From: Burkholderiales bacterium UBA1834
GTDB lineage: Bacteria; Pseudomonadota; Gammaproteobacteria; Burkholderiales; Burkholderiaceae_C
Direction of reading: 5' to 3'
Assembly: GCA_002339015.1 (NCBI GenBank)
Contig: DDJC01000004.1
Span: 104,746 to 112,199 of the forward strand
DNA: 7,454 nt
The notes beneath the pieces are model-generated. The model was given only the letters and a program-made list of their open reading frames with translations, did no database searches and was not told the origin of the DNA. Below, in pieces: positions 1 through 5,512 of the stretch. The number at the start of each line of letters is the position of its first letter. Within the stretch, counting starts at the first letter, position 1. The position numbers were made by a program, and so were the translations under genes.

Positions 1-1
1 C

Positions 2-466
2 CGCGACGATGAAAAGCGCGCCGCCGCCGCCCAGGCCTCGGCCGCCGTGGCAGGCGTGGCCCAGGTGGAATGGCTGCTGCAGCAAAAGCAGGTGACGGCC
101 CCCGTGGAAGGCGTGGTGCAGGAGATTTTCGTGCGCCAGGGCGAGTTCGCCCAGGCCGGCGCGGCCGTGTTGTCCATCCTGCAGAAGGACAGCCTGCGCG
201 TGCGTTTCTTCGTGCCCAACGACCTGCGCCCGCGCTTTTTGCCCGGCTCGCAGTTTCAGGTGAAGGTCTCGGGCTGCGACGAGCCGCTCATGGCCCGCAC
301 CACCCGCGTGAGCGCCCGCCCCGAGTACACCAACCCGCTGATGTTCGGGCCGGAGCTGCGTGACCGCCTGAGCTTCCTGACCGAAGGCCGCATCGAAGGC
401 GCCAGCAAGTGCTCCGTGCCGCCCGGCACGCCGGTGGGTGTGATCCTGGCGCAAGCGCAGGGCTGA
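2..466 (+). CDS. HlyD-family periplasmic adaptor (membrane fusion protein), C-terminal part
   Basis: This is the last 154 residues of a membrane fusion protein; the N-terminal membrane anchor and first half lie upstream of the window. The frame is open from base 2 to a TGA at 464-466. The first ~22 visible residues are Ala/Gln/Glu-rich and look like the end of the coiled-coil hairpin. The lipoyl-like half-motif follows (TAPVEGVVQEIFVRQGEF), then a beta-barrel segment (LRVRFFVPND), then the membrane-proximal end with SARPEYTNP and PPGTPVGV, typical of the YbhG/YhiI type of adaptor. Such proteins sit in the periplasm and link an inner-membrane pump to an outer-membrane channel. The ATPase and permease of the pump follow directly (29-nt gap), so all three probably work as one exporter. 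The substrate cannot be inferred. The family call is firm; the subgroup is from memory. Confidence 0.9.
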   Translation, partial: RDDEKRAAAAQASAAVAGVAQVEWLLQQKQVTAPVEGVVQEIFVRQGEFAQAGAAVLSILQKDSLRVRFFVPNDLRPRFLPGSQFQVKVSGCDEPLMARTTRVSARPEYTNPLMFGPELRDRLSFLTEGRIEGASKCSVPPGTPVGVILAQAQG

Positions 467-483
467 GCAGACACGACACAAGC

Positions 484-489
484 AAAAGG
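484..489 (+). promoter_or_regulatory. Shine-Dalgarno-like site supporting the GTG start of the ABC ATPase
   Basis: AAAAGG lies 6 nt before a GTG codon at 496-498. The only ATG upstream in this frame (409) lies inside the adaptor gene and would add 29 residues unlike ABC ATPases. The next ATG, at 577, would remove the first beta strand of the nucleotide-binding domain. The GTG is therefore the preferred start, though the site itself is of modest strength. Confidence 0.55.
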
Positions 490-495
490 CCTGAC

Positions 496-1431
496 GTGTC
501 CTCCGCGACCACCCTCATCGAGGTCAAGAACCTCACCAAGACCTTCGGCACGCACACCGTCGTTGACCAGCTCAACATGACGATCGAGCCAGGGCAGCTT
601 TACGCCTTCCTCGGCCCCAACGGCAGCGGCAAGACCACGGCCATCCGGATGATGTGCGGCCTCGTGCCGCTCACCTCGGGCGGCGGCACCTGCATGGGTT
701 TCGACATCGCCACCCAGTCGGACAAGATCAAGCCGCTGCTGGGCTACATGACCCAGCACTTCAGCCTCTACCCCGACCTCACGGTGCGCGAGAACCTGGA
801 GTTCGTCTGCCGCCTGTACGGCGTGAAGGACGTGCACGGCCGCGTGAACGAGCTGGTCAAGCAGTTCGCCTTCGACGACCTGGGCCGAGACCGACAGCAG
901 GTGGGCACGCTCTCGGGCGGCTGGAAGCAGCGCCTGGCGCTGGCCTGCGCGATGTCGCACCGCCCCAAGCTGCTGCTGCTCGACGAGCCCACCGCCGGCG
1001 TGGACCCGAAGGCGCGCGAGGCCTTCTGGGACATCCTGCAGGAGATCTCGGCCACCGGCGTGTCCACGCTGGTCAGCACCCACTACATGGACGAGGCCAT
1101 GCGCTCGCACCGCCTGGCCTACATGCTCTATGGCCGCCTGCTGGTCGACGACAAACCCGAGGACGTGATCCGCAACAGCCACCTGGTGGCCATGCAGGTG
1201 GGCCTGAAGGGCCCCGTCGATCTGGTGGCCATCAGCCGTGATCCGCGCGTGGTGCGCCTTTCGCGCCAGGGCAACAGTGTGCGCCTGGTGGCCCGCTCCA
1301 GGGACGACGTGGCCGGCTGGCTGCAGACCCTGGGCGATTCGGCTGGCGACGTGCACGAGATCGACGTGGGCCTGGAAGACGTCTTCTTCCACCTGACCCT
1401 GCAGCAGCAGGGCACCAACACCTCCTTCTGA
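496..1431 (+). CDS. ABC transporter ATP-binding protein (YbhF/DrrA-type exporter)
   Basis: This is a 311-residue cytoplasmic ATPase that powers the exporter made with the flanking adaptor and permease. All nucleotide-binding motifs are intact: Walker A GPNGSGKTT at residues 40-48, Q-loop Gln87 (YMTQHF), signature LSGGWKQRL at 139-147, Walker B LLLLDE at 159-164 with catalytic Glu164, D-loop through Asp170, and H-loop His196 in STHYMDEA. The Trp in the signature, the GVDPKAREAFW stretch and the HRLAYM stretch recall the YbhF group. After residue ~210 comes a ~100-residue C-terminal domain ending GLEDVFFHLT, like the regulatory tails of DrrA-type ATPases. Only one ATPase domain is present, unlike the two-domain YbhF and RbbA proteins, so a homodimer is expected. 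Start choice is GTG at 496 (see the ribosome-binding site). The gene ends 14 nt before the permease. Confidence 0.95.
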   Translation: MSSATTLIEVKNLTKTFGTHTVVDQLNMTIEPGQLYAFLGPNGSGKTTAIRMMCGLVPLTSGGGTCMGFDIATQSDKIKPLLGYMTQHFSLYPDLTVRENLEFVCRLYGVKDVHGRVNELVKQFAFDDLGRDRQQVGTLSGGWKQRLALACAMSHRPKLLLLDEPTAGVDPKAREAFWDILQEISATGVSTLVSTHYMDEAMRSHRLAYMLYGRLLVDDKPEDVIRNSHLVAMQVGLKGPVDLVAISRDPRVVRLSRQGNSVRLVARSRDDVAGWLQTLGDSAGDVHEIDVGLEDVFFHLTLQQQGTNTSF

Positions 1432-1445
1432 GCGAGCGCAGCTTC

Positions 1446-2570
1446 ATGTCTCCCCATCGCATCTACGCCATCGCCCAGAAAGAGTGGCTGCACATGGTGC
1501 GCGACCGGCTCACCTTCATCTCGCTGATGATCGCCACCATCAGCTACGTGATCGTGTTCGGCTACGCCATCAACCCCGACCCGCGCCACATCGACACCAT
1601 CATGGTGGACCACGACAAGAGCGAGTTCTCGCGCCTGTACCGTGCCGCCCTGATCCAGAGCGTGTACCTGAAGATCGACCCGCGCGAGATGTCGGCCGAG
1701 CAGGCCAGCGACTACCTGCGCCAGGCCAAGACCTCCGTGGTGATCGAGATCCCGCCCGATTTCACGCGCAACCTGATGGCCGGCAAGACGGCGCAGTTGC
1801 TGGTGGAGGCCGACGCGACCGACCCGGTGTCGCTGAACGGCGCGATCTCGTCGACCGGCGAGGTGGCACGGCAGGTGGCCGCCCACATCCTGCGCAAGGA
1901 CCAACTGCGCGTGCCCAGCATCGGCCCCAGCGTGGAGGTGCGCGTGCAGCGGCGCTTCAACCCGCAGGGCGAGCACACCTTCTACATCATCCCCGGCGTG
2001 GTCGGCATGATCCTGAACATGTCGCTGATCATGATGACGGCGATGTCGATCACGCGCGAGAAGGAGCGCGGCTCGATGGAGTTCATGATGGTGACGCCCA
2101 CGGCGCCGTCGGAGGTGATTGTCGGCAAGATGATCCCCTACTTCTTCATGGGGATCGTGCAGGTGCTCAGCATCCTGGCCATTGCCTTCTGGCTGTTCAA
2201 GATGCCGCTCACGGGCAGCGCCTGGGCCCTGGCCGCGCTGCTGTTCACCTACGGCGTGACCACGCTGATGGTGGGCATCCTGATCTCGACGGCCGCGCAG
2301 TCGCAGATCCAGGCCATGCAGCTGTCGTTCTACTACATGATGCCGACCATCATGCTCTCGGGCTTCATGTTCCCGTACAGCGGCATGCCGCAGTGGGCGC
2401 AATGGATCTCGTCGACCCTGCCGATGACCTATTTCATCCGCGGCGCGCGGGGCGTGTTCCTCAAGGAGTTCGACATGGGTGACATGTGGACCAACCTGTG
2501 GCCCATCGGGCTGGCCTTCCTGGTGTTCCTGGTCACCTCGATCAAGAGCTACCGCAAGACGCTGAACTGA
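1446..2570 (+). CDS. ABC-2 type permease (YbhS/YhhJ-like)
   Basis: This is a 374-residue inner-membrane permease that forms the translocation path of the exporter. The topology is typical of ABC-2 permeases of this group. A first helix lies at about residues 22-40. A large periplasmic domain spans about 43-178 and contains the FNPQGEHTF stretch just before the second helix. Further helices lie at about 179-202, 229-250, 258-282, 291-311 and 350-366. The short cytoplasmic stretch REKERGSMEFMMVTP (204-218), between the second and third helices, is the conserved region expected to contact the ATPase. The length fits YhhJ/YbhS (around 370). Only one permease is visible and the operon ends after it, so it probably acts as a homodimer, as in YhhJ-type systems and unlike the YbhS/YbhR pair. 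The ATG at 1446 has only a weak GAGCG purine stretch upstream; translation may be coupled to the ATPase gene. The substrate is unknown. Confidence 0.93.
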   Translation: MSPHRIYAIAQKEWLHMVRDRLTFISLMIATISYVIVFGYAINPDPRHIDTIMVDHDKSEFSRLYRAALIQSVYLKIDPREMSAEQASDYLRQAKTSVVIEIPPDFTRNLMAGKTAQLLVEADATDPVSLNGAISSTGEVARQVAAHILRKDQLRVPSIGPSVEVRVQRRFNPQGEHTFYIIPGVVGMILNMSLIMMTAMSITREKERGSMEFMMVTPTAPSEVIVGKMIPYFFMGIVQVLSILAIAFWLFKMPLTGSAWALAALLFTYGVTTLMVGILISTAAQSQIQAMQLSFYYMMPTIMLSGFMFPYSGMPQWAQWISSTLPMTYFIRGARGVFLKEFDMGDMWTNLWPIGLAFLVFLVTSIKSYRKTLN

Positions 2571-2595
2571 TGCGCGCCTGATGCGGCACCACGCG

Positions 2596-2615
2596 GGCAG
2601 CCCGGCTGGGCTGCC
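2596..2615. terminator. Candidate bidirectional terminator hairpin
   Basis: GGCAGCCC (2596-2603) and GGGCTGCC (2608-2615) form a perfect 8-bp stem with a 4-nt loop. It lies in the 60-bp gap between the convergent permease and acyltransferase genes, where a terminator serving both strands is expected. No T-run follows on either strand, so it is not a textbook intrinsic terminator. It may slow polymerase, protect 3' ends or work with Rho. Confidence 0.5.
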
Positions 2616-2630
2616 TTGCCATTGGTGGCC

Positions 2631-4043
2631 TCAGCCGCCCACCAGCGCCTTGCCCTCTTGCACAATGCGCGCGGCGGCTTCGTCCACGCGGCGCAGGTAA
2701 TCGTCGATCTGCTCGACCGTGGCATCGCAGCGCTGCCACACCACAGGCAGATGCACCTGCCCATCCAGCTCATTGACCACGTGCAGCGTGGACACGCTGG
2801 GCACCGCGGTGAGCAGCTTGACCAGGCGCAGCCTGGCATCCGGCGCATTGAGCTTGGAGACATTGCCCAGGCTGGTGGCGTGGCAACTGATGCGTGGCAT
2901 GCGGCCCTTGCGCTGCATGCCATGCACGATGTGCGACAGCAAGGTGCGGCCCAGCACCGGCATCAGCATGCCCGGCAGCTGGTTCCACAGCATCTCGCGG
3001 CGCTCGAAGCGGGCCATGCCCTCGTCGACCTGGGCCTTCACCGAAGCGGCCCGCTCGCGCAGCGACTTGGCACCCACCTCGGTGACCAGGAAGGCGCCCA
3101 CGTGGTTGCCCCACAGCAGGCGCGCCTTGTTGCCGTCCGCTGGCGGATAGAAGCGCCGCAGATCGACCGACTGACGCACCACGGCGGCTGCCAATGAATC
3201 GTTGGGCGCGTACGAGAGGTAGGCCTCGCACAGGATCAGGGTGACCAGGCTGTTGACGCTCAGGTCCAGGATGCGCGCCACGCGACGCAACTCCTGCGTG
3301 TCCACCGGCAGCGTATGGTGGCGCAGCATGTGGATGCTCAGGTAGGGGTGGCCCTGCGGCGCGGCCTGCTGCACGTGCAGGCCCTTGTGCCATTTGGCCT
3401 CGCGCGCCCGGTTCTGGAAGGACTTCAGCAGCTTGCCCGGCCACTGCAACAACGAGGCCGGCGCCAGCGCGCCCAGGTGCGAGGCCGCCTCCAGCGGCTG
3501 CACCGGGATGCGCGGCCCACCATTGAGGCGCGCCAGCAGGTCGGTCATGAACTGCAGCGCCGAGCGCCCGTCGAACAGGATATGGTGCACCGACAGGAAG
3601 AGCACTGGCGAGGTGGCATGCGGCACGAAGCGGAAACGGCACAGCAGGCCGTGCTCCAGCGGCACCACATCATTGAGGATCTGGTGGTGCAGGCGCTCCA
3701 AGGCGGCCGGATCGCCCGCGTCGATGTGCGCGTCCTCGCGCCAGGCCATCTCGAACAGCTGGTCGGTCGTCTCGTTGTCCGGCAGGATGCGCATCCGGTG
3801 CGAATGCAGCCCGGCCTCCACCACGCCCCGAAAGCGCGGCCAGGCGCTGACCAGCTCACGCAGCACCAGGCGCAGGCGCGCCGGCTCGATCGCCTCGTTG
3901 AACTGCATCATGTAGGTGATCACCATCGAGCCCGCCAGCCCTTCGACGGCGATGTAGGCGTGTTCGGTGTGGTTCAGCGCCAGCACGGGCGCGGCAGGGG
4001 TGCCGGCGTGGGCACGGGCTGGGGTGGTGGGTGCGACGGCCAT
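2631..4043 (-). CDS. Stand-alone condensation-superfamily acyltransferase (HHxxxDG)
   Basis: This is a 470-residue protein of the superfamily that includes NRPS condensation domains, WS/DGAT wax-ester synthases, PapA-type and alcohol acetyltransferases. The active-site motif is HHILFDG at residues 153-159 (His154 as catalytic base, Asp158 structural), preceded by the usual PVLFLSV strand. The second half has a LDLSVNSLVTLIL helix, a VDLRRFYPP stretch and GNHVGAFLV, matching the second lobe of the fold. No carrier-protein or adenylation domain is attached, so it probably transfers an acyl group from CoA or a separate carrier to an alcohol or amine. No signal peptide is seen; it should be cytoplasmic or membrane-associated. 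The ATG at 4043 is chosen because the conserved part begins near residue 22. The frame is open further up to an ATG at 4208, but that extension would overlap hemE and is Arg/Gly-rich noise. There is no good ribosome-binding site near 4043. It is convergent with the exporter and divergent from hemE. Confidence 0.8.
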   Translation of the reverse strand: MAVAPTTPARAHAGTPAAPVLALNHTEHAYIAVEGLAGSMVITYMMQFNEAIEPARLRLVLRELVSAWPRFRGVVEAGLHSHRMRILPDNETTDQLFEMAWREDAHIDAGDPAALERLHHQILNDVVPLEHGLLCRFRFVPHATSPVLFLSVHHILFDGRSALQFMTDLLARLNGGPRIPVQPLEAASHLGALAPASLLQWPGKLLKSFQNRAREAKWHKGLHVQQAAPQGHPYLSIHMLRHHTLPVDTQELRRVARILDLSVNSLVTLILCEAYLSYAPNDSLAAAVVRQSVDLRRFYPPADGNKARLLWGNHVGAFLVTEVGAKSLRERAASVKAQVDEGMARFERREMLWNQLPGMLMPVLGRTLLSHIVHGMQRKGRMPRISCHATSLGNVSKLNAPDARLRLVKLLTAVPSVSTLHVVNELDGQVHLPVVWQRCDATVEQIDDYLRRVDEAAARIVQEGKALVGG

Positions 4044-4067
4044 GAGGCCGATGGTGCCAGAGCGGGC

Positions 4068-4080
4068 AGGCCGCCGGCCT
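4068..4080. promoter_or_regulatory. 13-bp palindrome in the divergent spacer, possible operator
   Basis: AGGCCG and CGGCCT flank a single central C, giving a perfect inverted repeat between the acyltransferase start (4043) and hemE start (4124). It lies upstream of both genes, where a repressor or activator site could act. In DNA this rich in GC such palindromes also arise by chance, so this is only a candidate. Confidence 0.2.
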
Positions 4081-4086
4081 CCTGAT

Positions 4087-4117
4087 TTGCGCGCCCCCGC
4101 GATCGCGTGCCTACAAT
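4087..4117 (+). promoter_or_regulatory. Probable hemE promoter, -10 TACAAT next to the ATG
   Basis: TACAAT at 4112-4117 matches the sigma-70 -10 consensus at five of six bases. A weak -35 candidate, TTGCGC (4087-4092), lies 19 bp upstream, longer than the ideal 17. Only 6 nt separate the -10 box from the hemE ATG, which puts the expected transcription start at or within 1-2 nt of the A of the start codon. No Shine-Dalgarno sequence is present. Confidence 0.55.
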
Positions 4118-4123
4118 GCCCGG

Positions 4124-5242
4124 ATGACCGCGCCCACCACAGCCCTGCCCCGCCTGGCCAACGACCGCTTCCTGCGGGCCTGCCTGCGCCTGCCCACCGA
4201 CTGCACACCCGTGTGGCTGATGCGCCAGGCCGGCCGCTACCTGCCCGAGTACCGCGACACGCGTGCCAAGGCCGGCAGCTTCATGGGCCTGGCCACCAAC
4301 CGGGACTACGCCTGCGAAGTGACGCTGCAGCCGCTGGCCCGGTACGACCTGGACGCGGCCATCCTGTTCAGCGACATCCTCACAGTGCCCGACGCGATGG
4401 GCCTGGGCCTGAGCTTCGCGCAGGGCGAAGGCCCGCGCTTTGCCACCCCGGTGCGTGACGAAGCCGCAGTGGCCAAGCTGGCCGTGCCCGACATGGACAA
4501 GCTGCGCTACGTGTTCGATGCCGTCAGCACCATCCGCAAGGCCCTGACCAACGCCGATGGCGCCGGCCGCGTGCCGCTGATCGGCTTCTCGGGCAGCCCT
4601 TGGACATTGGCCTGCTACATGGTCGAAGGCAGCGGCTCGGACGACTACCGGCTGGTCAAGACCATGCTGTACCAGCGCCCTGACCTGATGCACCGCATCC
4701 TCGAGGTCAATGCCGATGCCGTGGCCCTGTACCTGAACACGCAGATCGAAGCCGGCGCCCAGGCCGTGATGATCTTCGACTCCTGGGGTGGCGTGCTGGC
4801 CGATGGCGCCTTCCAGGCCTTCAGCCTGGCCTACACCCAGCGTGTATTGGCCAAGCTCAAGAAGGCGCACGAGGGCGCGCGCATCCCGCACATCGTGTTC
4901 ACCAAAGGCGGCGGCCTGTGGCTGGAGCAGATCGCAGGCACGGGCTGCGACGTGGTCGGCCTGGACTGGACGGTGAACCTGGGCCAGGCCCGCCAGCGCG
5001 TGCAGGATCGCGTCGCGCTGCAGGGCAACCTGGATCCGAACGTGCTGTTCGCGCAGCCCGAGCAGATCCGCGCCGAGGTGATCAAGGCGCTGGACAGCTT
5101 TGGCAGGCCGACCGATGCGCAAGGCCGCACAGGCGGCCACATCTTCAACCTCGGCCACGGCATCAGCCAGTTCACCCCGCCCGAGCACGTGAGCACGCTG
5201 GTGGACACGGTGCATGCGCACTCGCGCACGCTGCGCGGGTGA
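4124..5242 (+). CDS. hemE: Uroporphyrinogen III decarboxylase
   Basis: HemE is a cytoplasmic enzyme of haem synthesis. It removes four carboxyl groups from the acetate side chains of uroporphyrinogen III to give coproporphyrinogen III, without a cofactor. The 372-residue protein is full length (E. coli 354). Signature regions are all present: PVWLMRQAGRYLPEYR at residues 29-44, with the substrate-binding Arg34 and Arg38; ILFSDIL with catalytic Asp84; GFSGSPWTL followed by Tyr165; IFDSWGGVL near 218-225 with Ser220; and FNLGHG with His345. A short insert near 327-337 relative to E. coli is of a kind I recall from Burkholderiales homologues. The ATG at 4124 gives the expected short N-terminus before NDRFLRA. 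There is no ribosome-binding site, in line with a leaderless mRNA. In many Burkholderiales hemE is followed by priA (recalled, not checked); here an RHS gene follows. Confidence 0.98.
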   Translation: MTAPTTALPRLANDRFLRACLRLPTDCTPVWLMRQAGRYLPEYRDTRAKAGSFMGLATNRDYACEVTLQPLARYDLDAAILFSDILTVPDAMGLGLSFAQGEGPRFATPVRDEAAVAKLAVPDMDKLRYVFDAVSTIRKALTNADGAGRVPLIGFSGSPWTLACYMVEGSGSDDYRLVKTMLYQRPDLMHRILEVNADAVALYLNTQIEAGAQAVMIFDSWGGVLADGAFQAFSLAYTQRVLAKLKKAHEGARIPHIVFTKGGGLWLEQIAGTGCDVVGLDWTVNLGQARQRVQDRVALQGNLDPNVLFAQPEQIRAEVIKALDSFGRPTDAQGRTGGHIFNLGHGISQFTPPEHVSTLVDTVHAHSRTLRG

Positions 5243-5311
5243 GCACGTAGCGGCACCACGCTGCAGTTGCCCACTTGGCCGGGACCCGCACGCCAGGCCA
5301 TCAGGTGCGTC

Positions 5312-5362
5312 ATGTCTGATTCGGTATGCCCCCCTCGGGGGGATGGCCCCAGCATGTCCTGA
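5312..5362 (+). other. Possible 16-codon ORF downstream of hemE
   Basis: An ATG at 5312, with AGGTG (5303-5307) just upstream as a weak ribosome-binding site, opens a 16-residue frame (MSDSVCPPRGDGPSMS) ending at TGA 5360-5362. It spans the C6/G6 hairpin. The reading frame is too short to judge from sequence alone, and it may be chance. Confidence 0.12.
5329..5342 (+). terminator. GC hairpin downstream of hemE, weak terminator candidate
   Basis: Six C (5329-5334) and six G (5337-5342) flank TC. Folding with a 4-nt loop gives a 5-bp all-GC stem. It lies 86 nt after the hemE stop and has no T-run after it, so it is a poor intrinsic terminator but may pause or protect the transcript. Confidence 0.3.
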
Positions 5363-5378
5363 TCTCTATACTGGCAGC

Positions 5379-5400
5379 GCCCCTTTGAAGATGAAGGGGC
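5379..5400 (+). terminator. Hairpin with GCCCCTT/AAGGGGC arms, terminator or leader element
   Basis: GCCCCTT (5379-5385) and AAGGGGC (5394-5400) form a perfect 7-bp stem with an 8-nt loop. It starts about 7 nt after the TATACT hexamer, so it would be at the very 5' end of a transcript begun there; otherwise it may end hemE transcription. No T-run follows. A second CCCCTT at 5436-5441 could compete for the same AAGGGG arm. Confidence 0.3.
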
Positions 5401-5464
5401 ACGATTCGACTTGGCAAGGTGAGTGCCTCCGCATACCCCTTGTCGTCCGGATCAGCCATAAACC

Positions 5465-5512
5465 ATGAGACAGGGAAGGCGTCGGCCCTTGAGGGTCGGG
5501 GCGACAGCATGA
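5465..5512 (+). other. Possible 15-codon leader peptide overlapping the RHS start (ATGA)
   Basis: An ATG at 5465 opens the arginine-rich frame MRQGRRRPLRVGATA, whose TGA (5510-5512) overlaps the RHS ATG (5509-5511) as ATGA, the classical arrangement for translational coupling. It has no clear ribosome-binding site. The frame covers the 5483-5498 hairpin, so ribosomes translating it would melt that hairpin. Chance is a real alternative for so short a frame. Confidence 0.2.
5483..5498 (+). promoter_or_regulatory. Small hairpin just upstream of the RHS start codon
   Basis: CGGCCC (5483-5488) pairs with GGGTCG (5493-5498), including one G-U pair, around a TTGA loop. Its 3' arm overlaps the AGGG and abuts the GGGG run (5498-5501) that are the only purine-rich candidates for the RHS ribosome-binding site. 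It could therefore reduce translation initiation when folded. Confidence 0.25.

Larger units (their letters stand above)
5243..5508 (+). other. Hairpin-rich intergenic spacer between hemE and the RHS gene
   Basis: This 266-bp stretch has no convincing gene. It holds three short inverted repeats (5329-5342, 5379-5400 and 5483-5498), a TATACT -10-like hexamer at 5367-5372 without a recognisable -35 box, and two very short possible ORFs (5312-5362 and 5465-5512). I compared it by eye with the c-di-GMP (GEMM) and guanidine riboswitch patterns and saw no match. It probably contains the hemE terminator and the promoter and leader of the RHS gene. Confidence 0.5.

Noticed and set aside
256..2402. 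Two long minus-strand open frames (256-1392 and 1128-2402) opposite the exporter
   Set aside because: They lie antisense to an ATPase with every catalytic motif intact and a permease with clear membrane helices. Their translations are His/Arg/Ala-rich and resemble no family.
4099..4106. GCGATCGC octamer, like the HIP1 palindrome of cyanobacteria
   Set aside because: It occurs as a single copy in a GC-rich spacer of an evidently betaproteobacterial sequence; chance is the simplest explanation.
4044..4208. N-terminal extension of the acyltransferase to an ATG at 4208
   Set aside because: It would overlap the first 85 bp of hemE, adds 55 Arg/Gly/Ala-rich residues without family support, and crosses the hemE promoter. 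The AGGAGG on this strand near 4079-4084 has no start codon in a suitable position for this frame.
3974..5221. 415-codon minus-strand open frame opposite hemE
   Set aside because: HemE on the plus strand is unmistakable over its whole length. The antisense translation is low-complexity and would also overlap the acyltransferase start.
5401..5508. Possible riboswitch (c-di-GMP GEMM or guanidine type) before the RHS gene
   Set aside because: Some short pieces (GCCTCCG, TAAACC) recall GEMM, but the conserved core with the GACGCAAAGCC stretch and the receptor helix are missing. The guanidine ACGR paired loops are not formed either.
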